NCBI GenBank assembly: GCA_016124665.1
Contig: WGNH01000003.1
Location: 1-64,000, forward strand
Length of the DNA stretch: 64,000 nt
Source: Alphaproteobacteria bacterium
Lineage (GTDB): Bacteria; Pseudomonadota; Alphaproteobacteria; Caulobacterales; Maricaulaceae
Reading direction: 5' to 3'
Position numbers and translations under genes: made by a program. Positions within the stretch are counted from its first letter, which is position 1. Each line of letters begins with the position of its first letter. Positions 1-7,716 of this stretch are shown in pieces. Under the pieces are notes generated by a model that made no database searches, had not been told where the DNA came from, and was given only the letters and a program-made list of their open reading frames with translations.

Positions 1-1224
1 CTGCGCCGCAAAGAAGGTGGCCGAAGCGATCTTGCTGCTTTCGCCCCGCGCTTCCGTCGAGGCGAGAGCGGAGACGAGCATGGTGCCGCCGAAGCAATAG
101 CCAACTGTGTTGACGCTGTCCTCGCCAGTGGCGTCCTTGACCTGGTCGATCGCGGTGAACAATCCCTGCTCGATATAGTCCTGAAAGCTCTTGTCTCTCA
201 GTTCGGGCCCCGGATTGACCCATGAGATAAGAAAAACGGTGAAGCCCTGCTGGGTCAGCCAGCGCACCATGGAATTCTTGGGGCGCATGTCCATGATATA
301 GAATTTATTGATCCAGGGCGGGGCGATGAGGAGCGGCCGGGCCTTTACCGCATCGGTCGTCGGCTCATACTGGATGAGTTCGAATATCTCGTTCCGGAAA
401 ACGACTTTTCCCTCGGTGGCCGCCAGGTCGACGCCGACCTTGAACCCTTCCATATCGGTCTGGGTCAGGGCCAGCCGTCCGCCGCCCTTTTCCAGATCGC
501 TGGCCAGATTGGCGAGGCCCTTGGTGAGGTTTTCGCCCTTGGACTGCATGGTTTCGCGAATGACGTCTGGATTGGTCAGTGCAAAGTTTGTCGGTGCGAG
601 CGCATCGACCATCTGTTTGGTCAGAAACTCCACCTTTCGCTTGATGGCCGGATCGACGCCTTCCACACCATGGACAAGGCCCATGAGGAAATTCTGGTTC
701 AGAAGATAGGATTGCTTGATGGCGTCGAAGACCGGATTCTCGCTCCAGTCCTCGCTGCGCCAGCGCTTGTCGCCGGGATCGGGGCTGACGACCGGCTCGG
801 ACTCACCGGCGAGAAAGCGTTTGGACGTATTGGTCCAGAGGTCCAGATATCCGGTGAGCAAACCGGCCTGAGCCTCCATCATTTTTTCAGGATCAGAGAC
901 GATTTTGGACCAGACTTGGCCAAGTTCCGGTGTCGTATTGATGGCTTGCGTGTCCGGCATCTCCACCTTGCCGTCCAGCGCCTTGCGCATCGAATCCGAC
1001 ATCAGTTTCTGACTTTTCAGGGCCGCCTGCATCAGATTGCGGGACATGTGATCCAGCGCTTCGATATCGGCCGGGTTCATGGCGGCGAAACTGTAGCCGC
1101 CATGTGTGGCGTCAGCCTTCGGCGCTGCGGCAGACTTTGCGGTGCTCTTCGATGCGGCTGGCTTTTTCCTTGACGCGGTCTTGCGGGGTTTGCGCTTGGC
1201 GGCTGGTTTCTTTTCTTCGGCCAT
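1..1224 (-). CDS. phaC: Class I poly(3-hydroxyalkanoate) synthase, C-terminus beyond window edge
   Basis: Polymerises 3-hydroxyacyl-CoA into polyhydroxyalkanoate at the surface of storage granules. The 408 visible codons include the lipase-like box GYCFGGT with the nucleophilic cysteine at about residue 377. The catalytic Asp and His lie beyond the left edge. Before the catalytic domain comes the conserved PhaC N-terminal region, including the stretch PLLIAPPWINKFYIMD. The first 40 or so residues are an unusual Lys/Ala/Pro-rich basic tail, as seen in some phasins and histone-like proteins. The start is the ATG at 1224, the only start that includes this tail. It is divergent from the lipoprotein gene at 1318. 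The family assignment is secure; the role of the tail is unknown. Confidence 0.95.
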   Translation of the reverse strand, partial: MAEEKKPAAKRKPRKTASRKKPAASKSTAKSAAAPKADATHGGYSFAAMNPADIEALDHMSRNLMQAALKSQKLMSDSMRKALDGKVEMPDTQAINTTPELGQVWSKIVSDPEKMMEAQAGLLTGYLDLWTNTSKRFLAGESEPVVSPDPGDKRWRSEDWSENPVFDAIKQSYLLNQNFLMGLVHGVEGVDPAIKRKVEFLTKQMVDALAPTNFALTNPDVIRETMQSKGENLTKGLANLASDLEKGGGRLALTQTDMEGFKVGVDLAATEGKVVFRNEIFELIQYEPTTDAVKARPLLIAPPWINKFYIMDMRPKNSMVRWLTQQGFTVFLISWVNPGPELRDKSFQDYIEQGLFTAIDQVKDATGEDSVNTVGYCFGGTMLVSALASTEARGESSKIASATFFAAQ

Positions 1225-1317
1225 GAAAAGGACTCTCCAATCTGTGCACAGGCGGGTGACAGCGATCCCTGACAGCGTATAGATAGCGCCAGCGGCGTCC
1301 AGCACCGGAGCACGGCT

Positions 1318-1641
1318 TTGACCCGAATAATTATCCTTCTTGGCCCCTTGCTGCTCGCAGCCTGCGCGACGCCGGCATTGCCCGGCGGTTTCGAGGAGGA
1401 ACAAAGCTGGTTTGATGCGCGCGTCGAGGAAGGGGCGAGTGCGGATGATGCGCCCGCTGCCATTCCGGACAAATTGCCATCTATCAGCGCAGAACAATTG
1501 CGCCAGTCTGCTGCGGATGTGCTGGAAGCGCGTGATGCGGTCTCCGCAGATGAACGCGCAACGCGTGAGCCCGGAAGCGACACAGAAGCCTATGCAGAGG
1601 AAGCGCGTCAGCGCGCTGAACCGCCTAACCCGATCGACTGA
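1318..1641 (+). CDS. Small predicted lipoprotein of unknown function
   Basis: A 107-residue protein starting with a lipoprotein signal: a short charged start, hydrophobic IIILLGPLLL, then lipobox LAAC with the acylated Cys near residue 16. The mature part is hydrophilic and acidic with no recognisable domain. The start is TTG at 1318, chosen because GGAG (1307-1310) lies 7 bases upstream and it places the signal peptide exactly at the N-terminus. It ends 22 bases before glpX and is probably cotranscribed with it. I do not recognise a family. It is real on the strength of the signal peptide and RBS, but the function is unknown. Confidence 0.72.
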   Translation: MTRIIILLGPLLLAACATPALPGGFEEEQSWFDARVEEGASADDAPAAIPDKLPSISAEQLRQSAADVLEARDAVSADERATREPGSDTEAYAEEARQRAEPPNPID

Positions 1642-1663
1642 TTTTCATTCCGGAGCTGGATAT

Positions 1664-2617
1664 ATGAGTGACGCCCGAAATCTTGAACGTCTTGCGCTGG
1701 ATGCGGTCAGCGCAGCTGAAGCCGCGGCCATTGCTGCCTCCCTTCATATCGGCGGTGGCGACAAGGAGGCGGCCGATCAGGCAGCTGTTGATGCGCTTCG
1801 GAACGGTCTGAACGCGATGGCCATGAAGGGCCGGATTGTGATCGGCGAAGGCGAACGCGATGAAGCGCCAATGCTCTACATCGGCGAAGAAGTCGGAACC
1901 GGTGACGGGCCGGAGATCGATATCGCACTTGACCCGCTGGAAGGCACATCGCTGACTGCCAAGGGGATGGCCAATGCGCTTGCCGTCGTGTCGTTCGCGC
2001 CGCGGGGTGGTCTGCTCTATGCGCCCGACACCTACATGGACAAGATCGCCGTCGGTGGCGGACTGCCAGCGGGTGTGATCGATCTCGACCAATCTCCGTC
2101 CGAGAATGTGAAGGCCATCGCGAAAGCCAAAGGCGTACCACCTGCAGAAATCCGCGTTTGTGTACTCGAACGCGAACGCCACGAGCATATCGTCGCCGAT
2201 ATCCGGACCACCGGCGCGCGGGTGATCATGATCCCCGATGGCGATGTGAATGGTGTGATTTCGACAACGATACCCGAGACGGGAATCGATCTCTATGTCG
2301 GCCAGGGCGGCGCGCCGGAAGGCGTACTGGCGGCCACGGCCCTGCGGTGCGTGGGCGGACAGATGCAAGCCCGGCTTTTCTTCCGCAATGATGTCGAGCG
2401 CTCCCGGGCCGCAAAAACCGGCATAACTGATCTTGATCGTAAATATGACCTTGCCGAACTGGCGTCATCCGACTGCCTGTTCGTGGCGACGGGGGTGACT
2501 GAAGGTGATCTTGTAGAGGGCGTGCGCCGCCGGAATGGCCAGATCAGCACCGAAACCCTGATCATGCAGTCTTCGGGGTCCATCGTCCGGCGGATCCGGA
2601 CCGTGCGGCCGGCATAG
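1664..2617 (+). CDS. glpX: Class II fructose-1,6-bisphosphatase
   Basis: Hydrolyses fructose-1,6-bisphosphate to fructose-6-phosphate in gluconeogenesis (class II FBPase, metal-dependent, cytoplasmic). The 317-residue length is normal for GlpX. Signature segments are IGEGERDEAP (residues 60-69) and DPLEGT (90-95), the metal- and phosphate-binding motifs of the lithium-sensitive phosphatase fold. The chosen start is the ATG at 1664. The frame stays open upstream to about 1340, but that part overlaps the lipoprotein gene in another frame and is not FBPase-like. recJ follows after 8 bases, so the two are probably cotranscribed. The order glpX-recJ is common in alphaproteobacteria. Confidence 0.95.
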   Translation: MSDARNLERLALDAVSAAEAAAIAASLHIGGGDKEAADQAAVDALRNGLNAMAMKGRIVIGEGERDEAPMLYIGEEVGTGDGPEIDIALDPLEGTSLTAKGMANALAVVSFAPRGGLLYAPDTYMDKIAVGGGLPAGVIDLDQSPSENVKAIAKAKGVPPAEIRVCVLERERHEHIVADIRTTGARVIMIPDGDVNGVISTTIPETGIDLYVGQGGAPEGVLAATALRCVGGQMQARLFFRNDVERSRAAKTGITDLDRKYDLAELASSDCLFVATGVTEGDLVEGVRRRNGQISTETLIMQSSGSIVRRIRTVRPA

Positions 2618-2625
2618 GTCAGAGG

Positions 2626-4392
2626 ATGGCCGGCGGCTTCTCGGTTCAGCAATCGCTTTCCGGCAAGAGCTGGCGCCTGCGCGAACTGGATGACCAGGTC
2701 ATCTCTGACATCCGCCGCAAGGCCGGGGTGGATGAGATTGTCGCGCGCATGCTGGCGGCACGGGGCATCGCACCGGATGATGCCGCGGCCGTGCTCAACC
2801 CGACCCTGCGCCATTTTTTTCCTGACCCGTCCTCGTTTCAGGACATGGATAGAGCCGCTTCGTCCATCTGGGATGCGGTGGACGCAGGCAAAGTCCTGGC
2901 TGTGTTCGCGGATTATGATGTCGATGGCGCAACGTCTGCCGCACAGCTCATCCGTTATTTCCGGCAGCTGAACCAGTCCCTGCAGCTGTATGTCCCGGAT
3001 CGCGTGGAAGAGGGCTACGGGCCGTCTGCGGAAGCGTTTGCCCGGCTGAAGGCGCAGGGAGCAGAATTCGTGATCACGGTTGATTGCGGGGCTGCAGCCC
3101 ATGAGCCGCTTGAAGCGGCTGCCGCGATGGGCCTCGATGTGGTGGTGGTCGATCACCATTTGATGAGTGCCGACCTGCCTCCCGCTCTGGCGATCGTGAA
3201 TCCCAATCGTCCGGATGACACGTCCGGATGTGGTCATATGGCTGCTGCGGGTGTGACTTTCGTTCTGCTCGCGGCCCTGAACCGGGAAGGCCGCCGCCGC
3301 GGCAAGTTCGGCCATACTGACGAGCCTGACATTCTCGCCCTGGCGGATTTGTCAGCGCTTGGCACGCTTTGCGATGTTGTCGCGCTCCGGGACATCAACC
3401 GGGCGATCGTCTCCCAGGGCTTGAAGGTCATGCGCAACTGGTCTCACCCGGGTTTGAGGGCGCTTGCGGAGGTAGGCGGATTGACCGGAGATCCGTCAGC
3501 CTATCATCTGGGATTTCTGCTGGGACCGCGGATCAATGCCGGCGGAAGGGTCGGACGGGCGGATCTTGGTGCGCGGCTATTATCCAGCGATGATCCGGCA
3601 GAATGCGCTGAAATCGCTGCCGAACTCGATGCGCTGAACGCGGAACGCAAACAGATCGAAGCCGATGTTCTGGACGCCGCACAAGCCCAGATCATGGCCG
3701 CTGGTGACACCGATGCGCCGCTGCTGATTGCACGGGGCGAGGGGTGGCATCCGGGCGTGATCGGCATTGTGGCCGGGCGTTTGAAGGAACGTTTTGGCCG
3801 CCCGGCCATCGTTATCGGGACTGAAAACGGCATCGGCAAGGGATCGGGCCGGTCCGTCTCGGGCGTGGATCTGGGCAGCGCTATCGGGGCGGCAAAGGCG
3901 GATGGCCTTCTGACGGCGGGAGGAGGGCATCCCATGGCAGCCGGCCTGACGATTGACGCGCGCCGTATTGATGAATTGCAGGCCTTTCTGGCCGCTCGCC
4001 TGCAGGCAGAATGGGACGCATCGCATGAGGCCCGTGCGATGATGCTGGATGCGATTCTGACGCCATCCGGTGCCAGCGTCGATCTGGCGGAACGAATCAT
4101 GGCGGCGGCCCCGTTCGGACAGGGCTTTCCCGAGCCGCGTTTCGTGATGCCGGATGTGCGCATCGCCTATGCCGAACGGGTCGGCGCGGATCATGTCCGC
4201 TTCAGCCTTGCGGACGGCAGCGGGCAGAGGATCAATGGCATTATTTTCCGGCAAGCTGACCAGCCGATCGGCGAAGCATTGCTGGGAAATGCGGGAGGTG
4301 TCTGGCACGCTGCGGGGCGATTGAAGCTGGATGAATGGCGCGGAAACCGCCGCGTGCAGTTTCACCTCGAAGATCTCGCTGCGGCGGACTGA
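2626..4392 (+). CDS. recJ: Single-stranded-DNA-specific exonuclease RecJ
   Basis: A 5'-3' single-strand exonuclease used in RecF-pathway recombination, mismatch repair and base excision repair. At 588 residues it is standard for the family. The DHH phosphoesterase motifs are visible: DYDVDG (96-101), DCG (153-155) and VDHH (175-178), followed by the DHHA1 motif GGGHPMAAG (432-440) and the C-terminal OB-like domain. It starts 8 bases after glpX, and tRNA-Glu lies 66 bases downstream. Nothing is missing from the catalytic site. Confidence 0.96.
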   Translation: MAGGFSVQQSLSGKSWRLRELDDQVISDIRRKAGVDEIVARMLAARGIAPDDAAAVLNPTLRHFFPDPSSFQDMDRAASSIWDAVDAGKVLAVFADYDVDGATSAAQLIRYFRQLNQSLQLYVPDRVEEGYGPSAEAFARLKAQGAEFVITVDCGAAAHEPLEAAAAMGLDVVVVDHHLMSADLPPALAIVNPNRPDDTSGCGHMAAAGVTFVLLAALNREGRRRGKFGHTDEPDILALADLSALGTLCDVVALRDINRAIVSQGLKVMRNWSHPGLRALAEVGGLTGDPSAYHLGFLLGPRINAGGRVGRADLGARLLSSDDPAECAEIAAELDALNAERKQIEADVLDAAQAQIMAAGDTDAPLLIARGEGWHPGVIGIVAGRLKERFGRPAIVIGTENGIGKGSGRSVSGVDLGSAIGAAKADGLLTAGGGHPMAAGLTIDARRIDELQAFLAARLQAEWDASHEARAMMLDAILTPSGASVDLAERIMAAAPFGQGFPEPRFVMPDVRIAYAERVGADHVRFSLADGSGQRINGIIFRQADQPIGEALLGNAGGVWHAAGRLKLDEWRGNRRVQFHLEDLAAAD

Positions 4393-4458
4393 AAATCCCT
4401 GTCATGTGACGCTTGCGTGTCGGCGATGAAGTCGATATATCACGCCCTCCGATCGCGC

Positions 4459-4533
4459 GGTCCCTTCGTCTATCGGTTAGGACGCCAGGTTTTCAACCTG
4501 GAAAGAGGGGTTCGATTCCCCTAGGGACTGCCA
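4459..4533 (+). tRNA. tRNA-Glu (anticodon TTC)
   Basis: A cloverleaf can be drawn: acceptor arms GGTCCCT (4459-4465) and AGGGACT (4523-4529) pair with a terminal G-U, anticodon stem CCAGG/CCTGG around loop TTTTCAA gives anticodon TTC at 4492-4494, and the T arm is AGGGG/CCCCT with loop TTCGATT. The discriminator is G4530 and CCA is encoded at 4531-4533. Confidence 0.96.
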
Positions 4534-4676
4534 TCGGCTTCTCCGTATTATCCGGGCGCATCTGGTTGTGACTCAGTCGCAATATCGAGTAATTCCGTGG
4601 AAAAGTGTTCTAAGCGGCCTTCATGATATCATTCCAAGTGCAGGGATCTGAAAAATAATCCGGATTGCGCTTGCCG

Positions 4677-4692
4677 GTTCATAATGATGAAC
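4677..4692. promoter_or_regulatory. Perfect 16-base inverted repeat upstream of the cold-shock gene
   Basis: GTTCAT-AATG-ATGAAC forms a perfect 6-base dyad with a 4-base centre, about 70 bases before the cold-shock ATG. It lies in the 228-base gap after tRNA-Glu, which is AT-rich for this genome and otherwise holds no gene I can support. It may be an operator or a hairpin in the 5' leader. There is no T-run after it, so it is not a convincing terminator for the tRNA. Confidence 0.35.
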
Positions 4693-4761
4693 AAACATTA
4701 TTCCCTTTCATGACGAAATCGTTACAGTAATTCCCCTGACAGTTGTGTTGTGGGGATTATC

Positions 4762-5283
4762 ATGGCGGGGGAATGTGATTCCAGCCTCGAAGAGCTGGCC
4801 GCAGTCGTTGAGGGGCGGGTGAAATGGTTCGATCCATCCCGAGGTTATGGTTTTATCGAAACAGGTGACGGTCTGGGTGACGTGCTGCTGCATGCCAGCC
4901 GGCTGCGCATGTCCGGCCGCGCTACAGCCCCCGAAGGGGCCTATGTCAGATGTCTGGCCATAAACGGGGACAAGGGCCGGCAGGCGGTCGAGATCATGTC
5001 TCTGGAAGGCGGTGTCGAGACGGCGCCCCGGCCGCGGCGGTTTCATCCGCGCCGCGAGCCCGAAGCCGGTGTCAGTGCAGCGGTCGTCAAATGGTTTGAT
5101 GCTGACCGGGGCTATGGCTTTCTCGATGTGGATGGTGTGGAAGGCGATGTCTTCCTGCATGCTGCAACGCTGCGCAAAGCCGGTATTGACGAGGTCCACC
5201 CCGGCGAGACGATGCAGGCCAGGTGCGCCGACGGACCGAAGGGCATTCTGGCAGCCGAAGTCTACCCCAAACAATACGTCTGA
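4762..5283 (+). CDS. Double cold-shock-domain protein (CspA family)
   Basis: An RNA/ssDNA-binding protein of 173 residues with two cold-shock domains. Domain 1 (about 18-81) has RNP1-like RGYGFIE and RNP2-like DVLLH. Domain 2 (about 107-167) has RGYGFL and DVFLH. A basic linker rich in Arg and Pro joins them (87-102). Tandem double-CSD proteins are typical of alphaproteobacteria. The ATG at 4762 is preferred over the GTG at 4750 because GGGG lies about 6-9 bases upstream of it. Likely roles are RNA chaperoning and stress or stationary-phase gene expression; the exact role is not shown by sequence. Confidence 0.9.
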   Translation: MAGECDSSLEELAAVVEGRVKWFDPSRGYGFIETGDGLGDVLLHASRLRMSGRATAPEGAYVRCLAINGDKGRQAVEIMSLEGGVETAPRPRRFHPRREPEAGVSAAVVKWFDADRGYGFLDVDGVEGDVFLHAATLRKAGIDEVHPGETMQARCADGPKGILAAEVYPKQYV

Positions 5284-5337
5284 AATGACAGCCATAGGCA
5301 ATTGCGGAATTGCCTCCCGGCAGCTAGCTTGCGCGGC

Positions 5338-5931
5338 ATGAAACGCTTTCTGATTTCCGCAGTTTTCGCGCTTGTTGCGCCTGCTGCTTTCGCCCAGCTG
5401 CCGCCTGCACCTGTGGGTGATCCCGCACATCCTGAAACCGTCATCGAGTTTGGCGCGCCGGAAACGGTCATTGTTCAGACTGACGAAGGGGATGTCGTCT
5501 TCGATGCGCTGATTGCTGACAGTGATGAAGAGCGTCAGCGCGGCCTGATGTTCCGGGAAGCGCTCGCCGACAATGAGGGCATGCTGTTCAATTACGGTGA
5601 GGTCCAGACGGTTTCGATGTGGATGCGCAATACGCTCATTCCGCTGGATCTGATCTATATCGCGCCGGATGGTGAAATTCTGAAAATCATCGCCAATGCC
5701 CAGCCGCATTCCCTGCGTCCCCTGGGATCGGATTTCCCGGTTCTCGGCGTGCTGGAAGTGCGCGGCGGCCTGACCCGTGATGCCGGCATCCGTCCCGGTG
5801 ACATTGTCCGTCATGCCATGTTCGACAATATCGAAGTGGCTGAAACCGAAGAGGTTTTGGATGAAGGTGATGCATCGGAGGCTGATAGCGATCCAGGTGC
5901 CGATGTACCGGCTGCACCTGAAGACGAGTGA
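5338..5931 (+). CDS. Secreted DUF192 family protein
   Basis: A 197-residue protein with a Sec signal peptide (MKRFLISAVFALVAPAAFAQ, cleavage after about residue 19), a DUF192 domain in the middle with QRGLMFRE and MWMRNTLIPLDLIYI, and a strongly acidic Asp/Glu/Ala tail over the last 30 or so residues. DUF192 proteins are small periplasmic beta-barrel proteins of unknown biochemical role. The start is ATG 5338, which begins the signal peptide exactly; the frame is open from 5302 but the extra residues do not resemble a signal. It follows the cold-shock gene by 54 bases. Confidence 0.88.
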   Translation: MKRFLISAVFALVAPAAFAQLPPAPVGDPAHPETVIEFGAPETVIVQTDEGDVVFDALIADSDEERQRGLMFREALADNEGMLFNYGEVQTVSMWMRNTLIPLDLIYIAPDGEILKIIANAQPHSLRPLGSDFPVLGVLEVRGGLTRDAGIRPGDIVRHAMFDNIEVAETEEVLDEGDASEADSDPGADVPAAPEDE

Positions 5932-5993
5932 TTGGCTTGCCAGTCCGCCAGGACACCACTAAACACCGCCGGACGATAACGGAATTCATCTGT

Positions 5994-6070
5994 CGGGGCG
6001 TGGCTCAGTCTGGTAGAGCACTCGGTTTGGGACCGAGGGGTCGCAAGTTCGAATCTTGCCGCCCCGACCA
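5994..6070 (+). tRNA. tRNA-Pro (anticodon TGG)
   Basis: Acceptor CGGGGCG (5994-6000) pairs perfectly with CGCCCCG (6060-6066). Anticodon stem CTCGG/CCGAG encloses loop TTTGGGA, giving TGG. The T arm contains GTTCGAAT. Discriminator A6067 and encoded CCA 6068-6070. Length 77. Confidence 0.97.
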
Positions 6071-6097
6071 TTAATTCTGGAGGCCTTGAGGGCTGTC

Positions 6098-6403
6098 ATG
6101 TTTGCAAAGATCTACCGCCCCTCTCGCACCGCCATGCAATCGGGACAAGCGAAGACCCGCGCATGGGTCCTCGAATTCGAGCCGTCCATGGCCAAACGCC
6201 CGGATCCGCTCATGGGCTGGAATTCATCGTCGGACATGTCCGCTCAGATCCGCCTCAAATTCGACGACAAGGACCAGGCTGTGGCCTATGCCAACAAGTA
6301 TGGCATTCCTTTCCGCGTAACCGAGAAACCGGAAATCAGGCGCAAGCCGAAAACCTATGCGTCGAATTTCGCCGCTGACCGGAAAGAACCCTGGTCGCAT
6401 TGA
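6098..6403 (+). CDS. NADH:ubiquinone oxidoreductase accessory subunit, NDUFS4 / ETC complex I conserved-region family
   Basis: A 101-residue protein matching the ETC complex I subunit conserved region, the bacterial counterpart of mitochondrial NDUFS4 (18 kDa, AQDQ). Family features are the opening AKIYRPSRTAMQSG, the WVLEFEP segment, the LMGWNSSSDM block and the C-terminal YASNFAADRKEPW. It is expected to sit on the peripheral arm of complex I near the N-module. Start ATG 6098 has GAGGG at 6088-6092, spacing about 5. It stands alone between tRNA-Pro and tRNA-Arg, away from any nuo operon, which is usual in alphaproteobacteria. Confidence 0.93.
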   Translation: MFAKIYRPSRTAMQSGQAKTRAWVLEFEPSMAKRPDPLMGWNSSSDMSAQIRLKFDDKDQAVAYANKYGIPFRVTEKPEIRRKPKTYASNFAADRKEPWSH

Positions 6404-6434
6404 TGCCGGTTCGAGTGCGGCCAGCCGCGCGCAC

Positions 6435-6511
6435 GGCCCCGTAGCTCAACTGGATAGAGCACCGGACTTCTAATCCGACGGTTGCAGGTTCGAGTCCTGC
6501 CGGGGTCGCCA
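6435..6511 (+). tRNA. tRNA-Arg (anticodon TCT)
   Basis: Acceptor GGCCCCG (6435-6441) pairs with CGGGGTC (6501-6507) with one G-U pair. Anticodon loop CTTCTAA gives TCT; the stem CCGGA/TCCGA has a mismatched outer pair (C-A). T arm GCAGG/CCTGC. Discriminator G6508, CCA 6509-6511. It ends 4 bases before the stop of the convergent metC. Confidence 0.95.
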
Positions 6512-6515
6512 GTTT

Positions 6516-7658
6516 TCAGGCGCTGGCACTGATCGCCTGCTCAAGGTCGGTCCACAGATCCTCGACATTCTCGAGGCCGATGGCGAGGCGGATCAATGCG
6601 CCGTCATGAGCGGTCCGGAAATGGCGGCGCAATTGCGGATCGCAATGGACGGCGAGGCTTTCAAAACCGCCCCAGGAAAACCCCAGGCCGAAAATCCCCA
6701 GCGCATCGAGAAACCGTTCGCTCCGCGCAATGTCCCAACCTGCAAACTCAACGCTGAACACGCCTGCGGGCGCGGTGAAATCCCGGAGATAGAGCGCGTG
6801 GTCGGGATGGTCATCCCGGGCCGGATGGATGATTGAAGCAACTGCCGGATGGTCCGCAAGCCGCCGGGCAATTTCGAGGGAATTGCGGGCGCTTTTCTCC
6901 ATGCGTAATTCAAGTGTCCGCAGGCCACGCAATGCCAGGAAGGCATCATCCGGCGAGACGTAAAGTCCCATGCGCCATTCGGCCTGTTTCAGGCGTTTTG
7001 CTGCTTCACCCCGCGCCAGCACTGCGCCCATGATGACGTCGGAATGGCCGCCGACATATTTGGTGAGGGACTGGGCGGCATAATCGGCCCCGAGATCCAG
7101 CATGTTGGCATTAAGCCCGGCCGACCAGGTATCATCAACCATGATGCGGGCCCCGGTTCTTGCGGCCGCCCTGGAGATTGCCGGGATGTCCTGGACCTCG
7201 AAGGTCAGCGAGCCGGGCGATTCACAGAAGACCAGTTGGGTATTGTCTTTGATTTGTTCACTGATCCCGGCTCCCGCCCGGGGGTCATAGAATTCCACCT
7301 CCACGCCCCAGCGCGCCACGGTGTCGGTCAGGAACATGCGGGTCGGGCCATAAAGGCTGTCCGATGCGAGCACATGGCCGCCCGCGCTTACCTCGGCGAT
7401 GGCGGTCAGGGTCATGGCTGACAGGCCGGAGGGCGTCAGAGCGCAGTAATCTGCCCGCTGCATTTCGCACAGCGCACTGCGTAGCGCGTTCTGGCTCTCC
7501 GTGCCGAAACGCCCGTAGAGCGGCGTGCCGTCCGGGCGGTTGTAGAGCTCCTTTGCCGTCCCGGCCAGAATGGTGGAGGCGCGGTCCACAGGCGCATTGA
7601 CGGGCCGGGTTCCATGGTGCGGACGGCCAGCCCGCGTTAATTGGGTGTCGCGCTTCAT
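6516..7658 (-). CDS. metC: Cystathionine beta-lyase (PLP-dependent Cys/Met metabolism enzyme)
   Basis: Cleaves cystathionine to homocysteine, pyruvate and ammonia in methionine synthesis; enzymes of this family also desulfhydrate cysteine. At 380 residues it has the Cys/Met PLP fold: VNAPVDRASTI near the N-terminus, YGRFGTES, the D-x-T-W-S segment and QSLTKYVGGHSD carrying the Schiff-base lysine. Start ATG 7658 gives MKRDTQLTRAGRP, the usual family opening; the frame is open to 7844 but that extension overlaps the divergent binding-protein gene and is not conserved-looking. The MetC subfamily is favoured over MetB or MetZ by the opening motif, but this is moderate. Confidence 0.87.
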   Translation of the reverse strand: MKRDTQLTRAGRPHHGTRPVNAPVDRASTILAGTAKELYNRPDGTPLYGRFGTESQNALRSALCEMQRADYCALTPSGLSAMTLTAIAEVSAGGHVLASDSLYGPTRMFLTDTVARWGVEVEFYDPRAGAGISEQIKDNTQLVFCESPGSLTFEVQDIPAISRAAARTGARIMVDDTWSAGLNANMLDLGADYAAQSLTKYVGGHSDVIMGAVLARGEAAKRLKQAEWRMGLYVSPDDAFLALRGLRTLELRMEKSARNSLEIARRLADHPAVASIIHPARDDHPDHALYLRDFTAPAGVFSVEFAGWDIARSERFLDALGIFGLGFSWGGFESLAVHCDPQLRRHFRTAHDGALIRLAIGLENVEDLWTDLEQAISASA

Positions 7659-7716
7659 TCGATTCCCCGTTAAACACGTCATAGAGGTTCGTTCATTCAA
7701 CAGGAGTTTTTGTCCG

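Noticed and set aside
1340-2617. A 425-codon frame including glpX with a longer N-terminus
   Set aside because: The extra 108 codons overlap the lipoprotein gene in another frame and do not resemble any FBPase; ATG 1664 gives the normal length.
4708-5814. A 368-codon minus-strand frame across the cold-shock and DUF192 genes
   Set aside because: It is antisense to two well-supported genes and its protein has no recognisable features; it is a shadow frame of GC-rich DNA.
4459-6511. tRNA genes as phage or island attachment sites
   Set aside because: No integrase, no direct repeat of a tRNA 3' end that I could see, and the genes between are core alphaproteobacterial genes.
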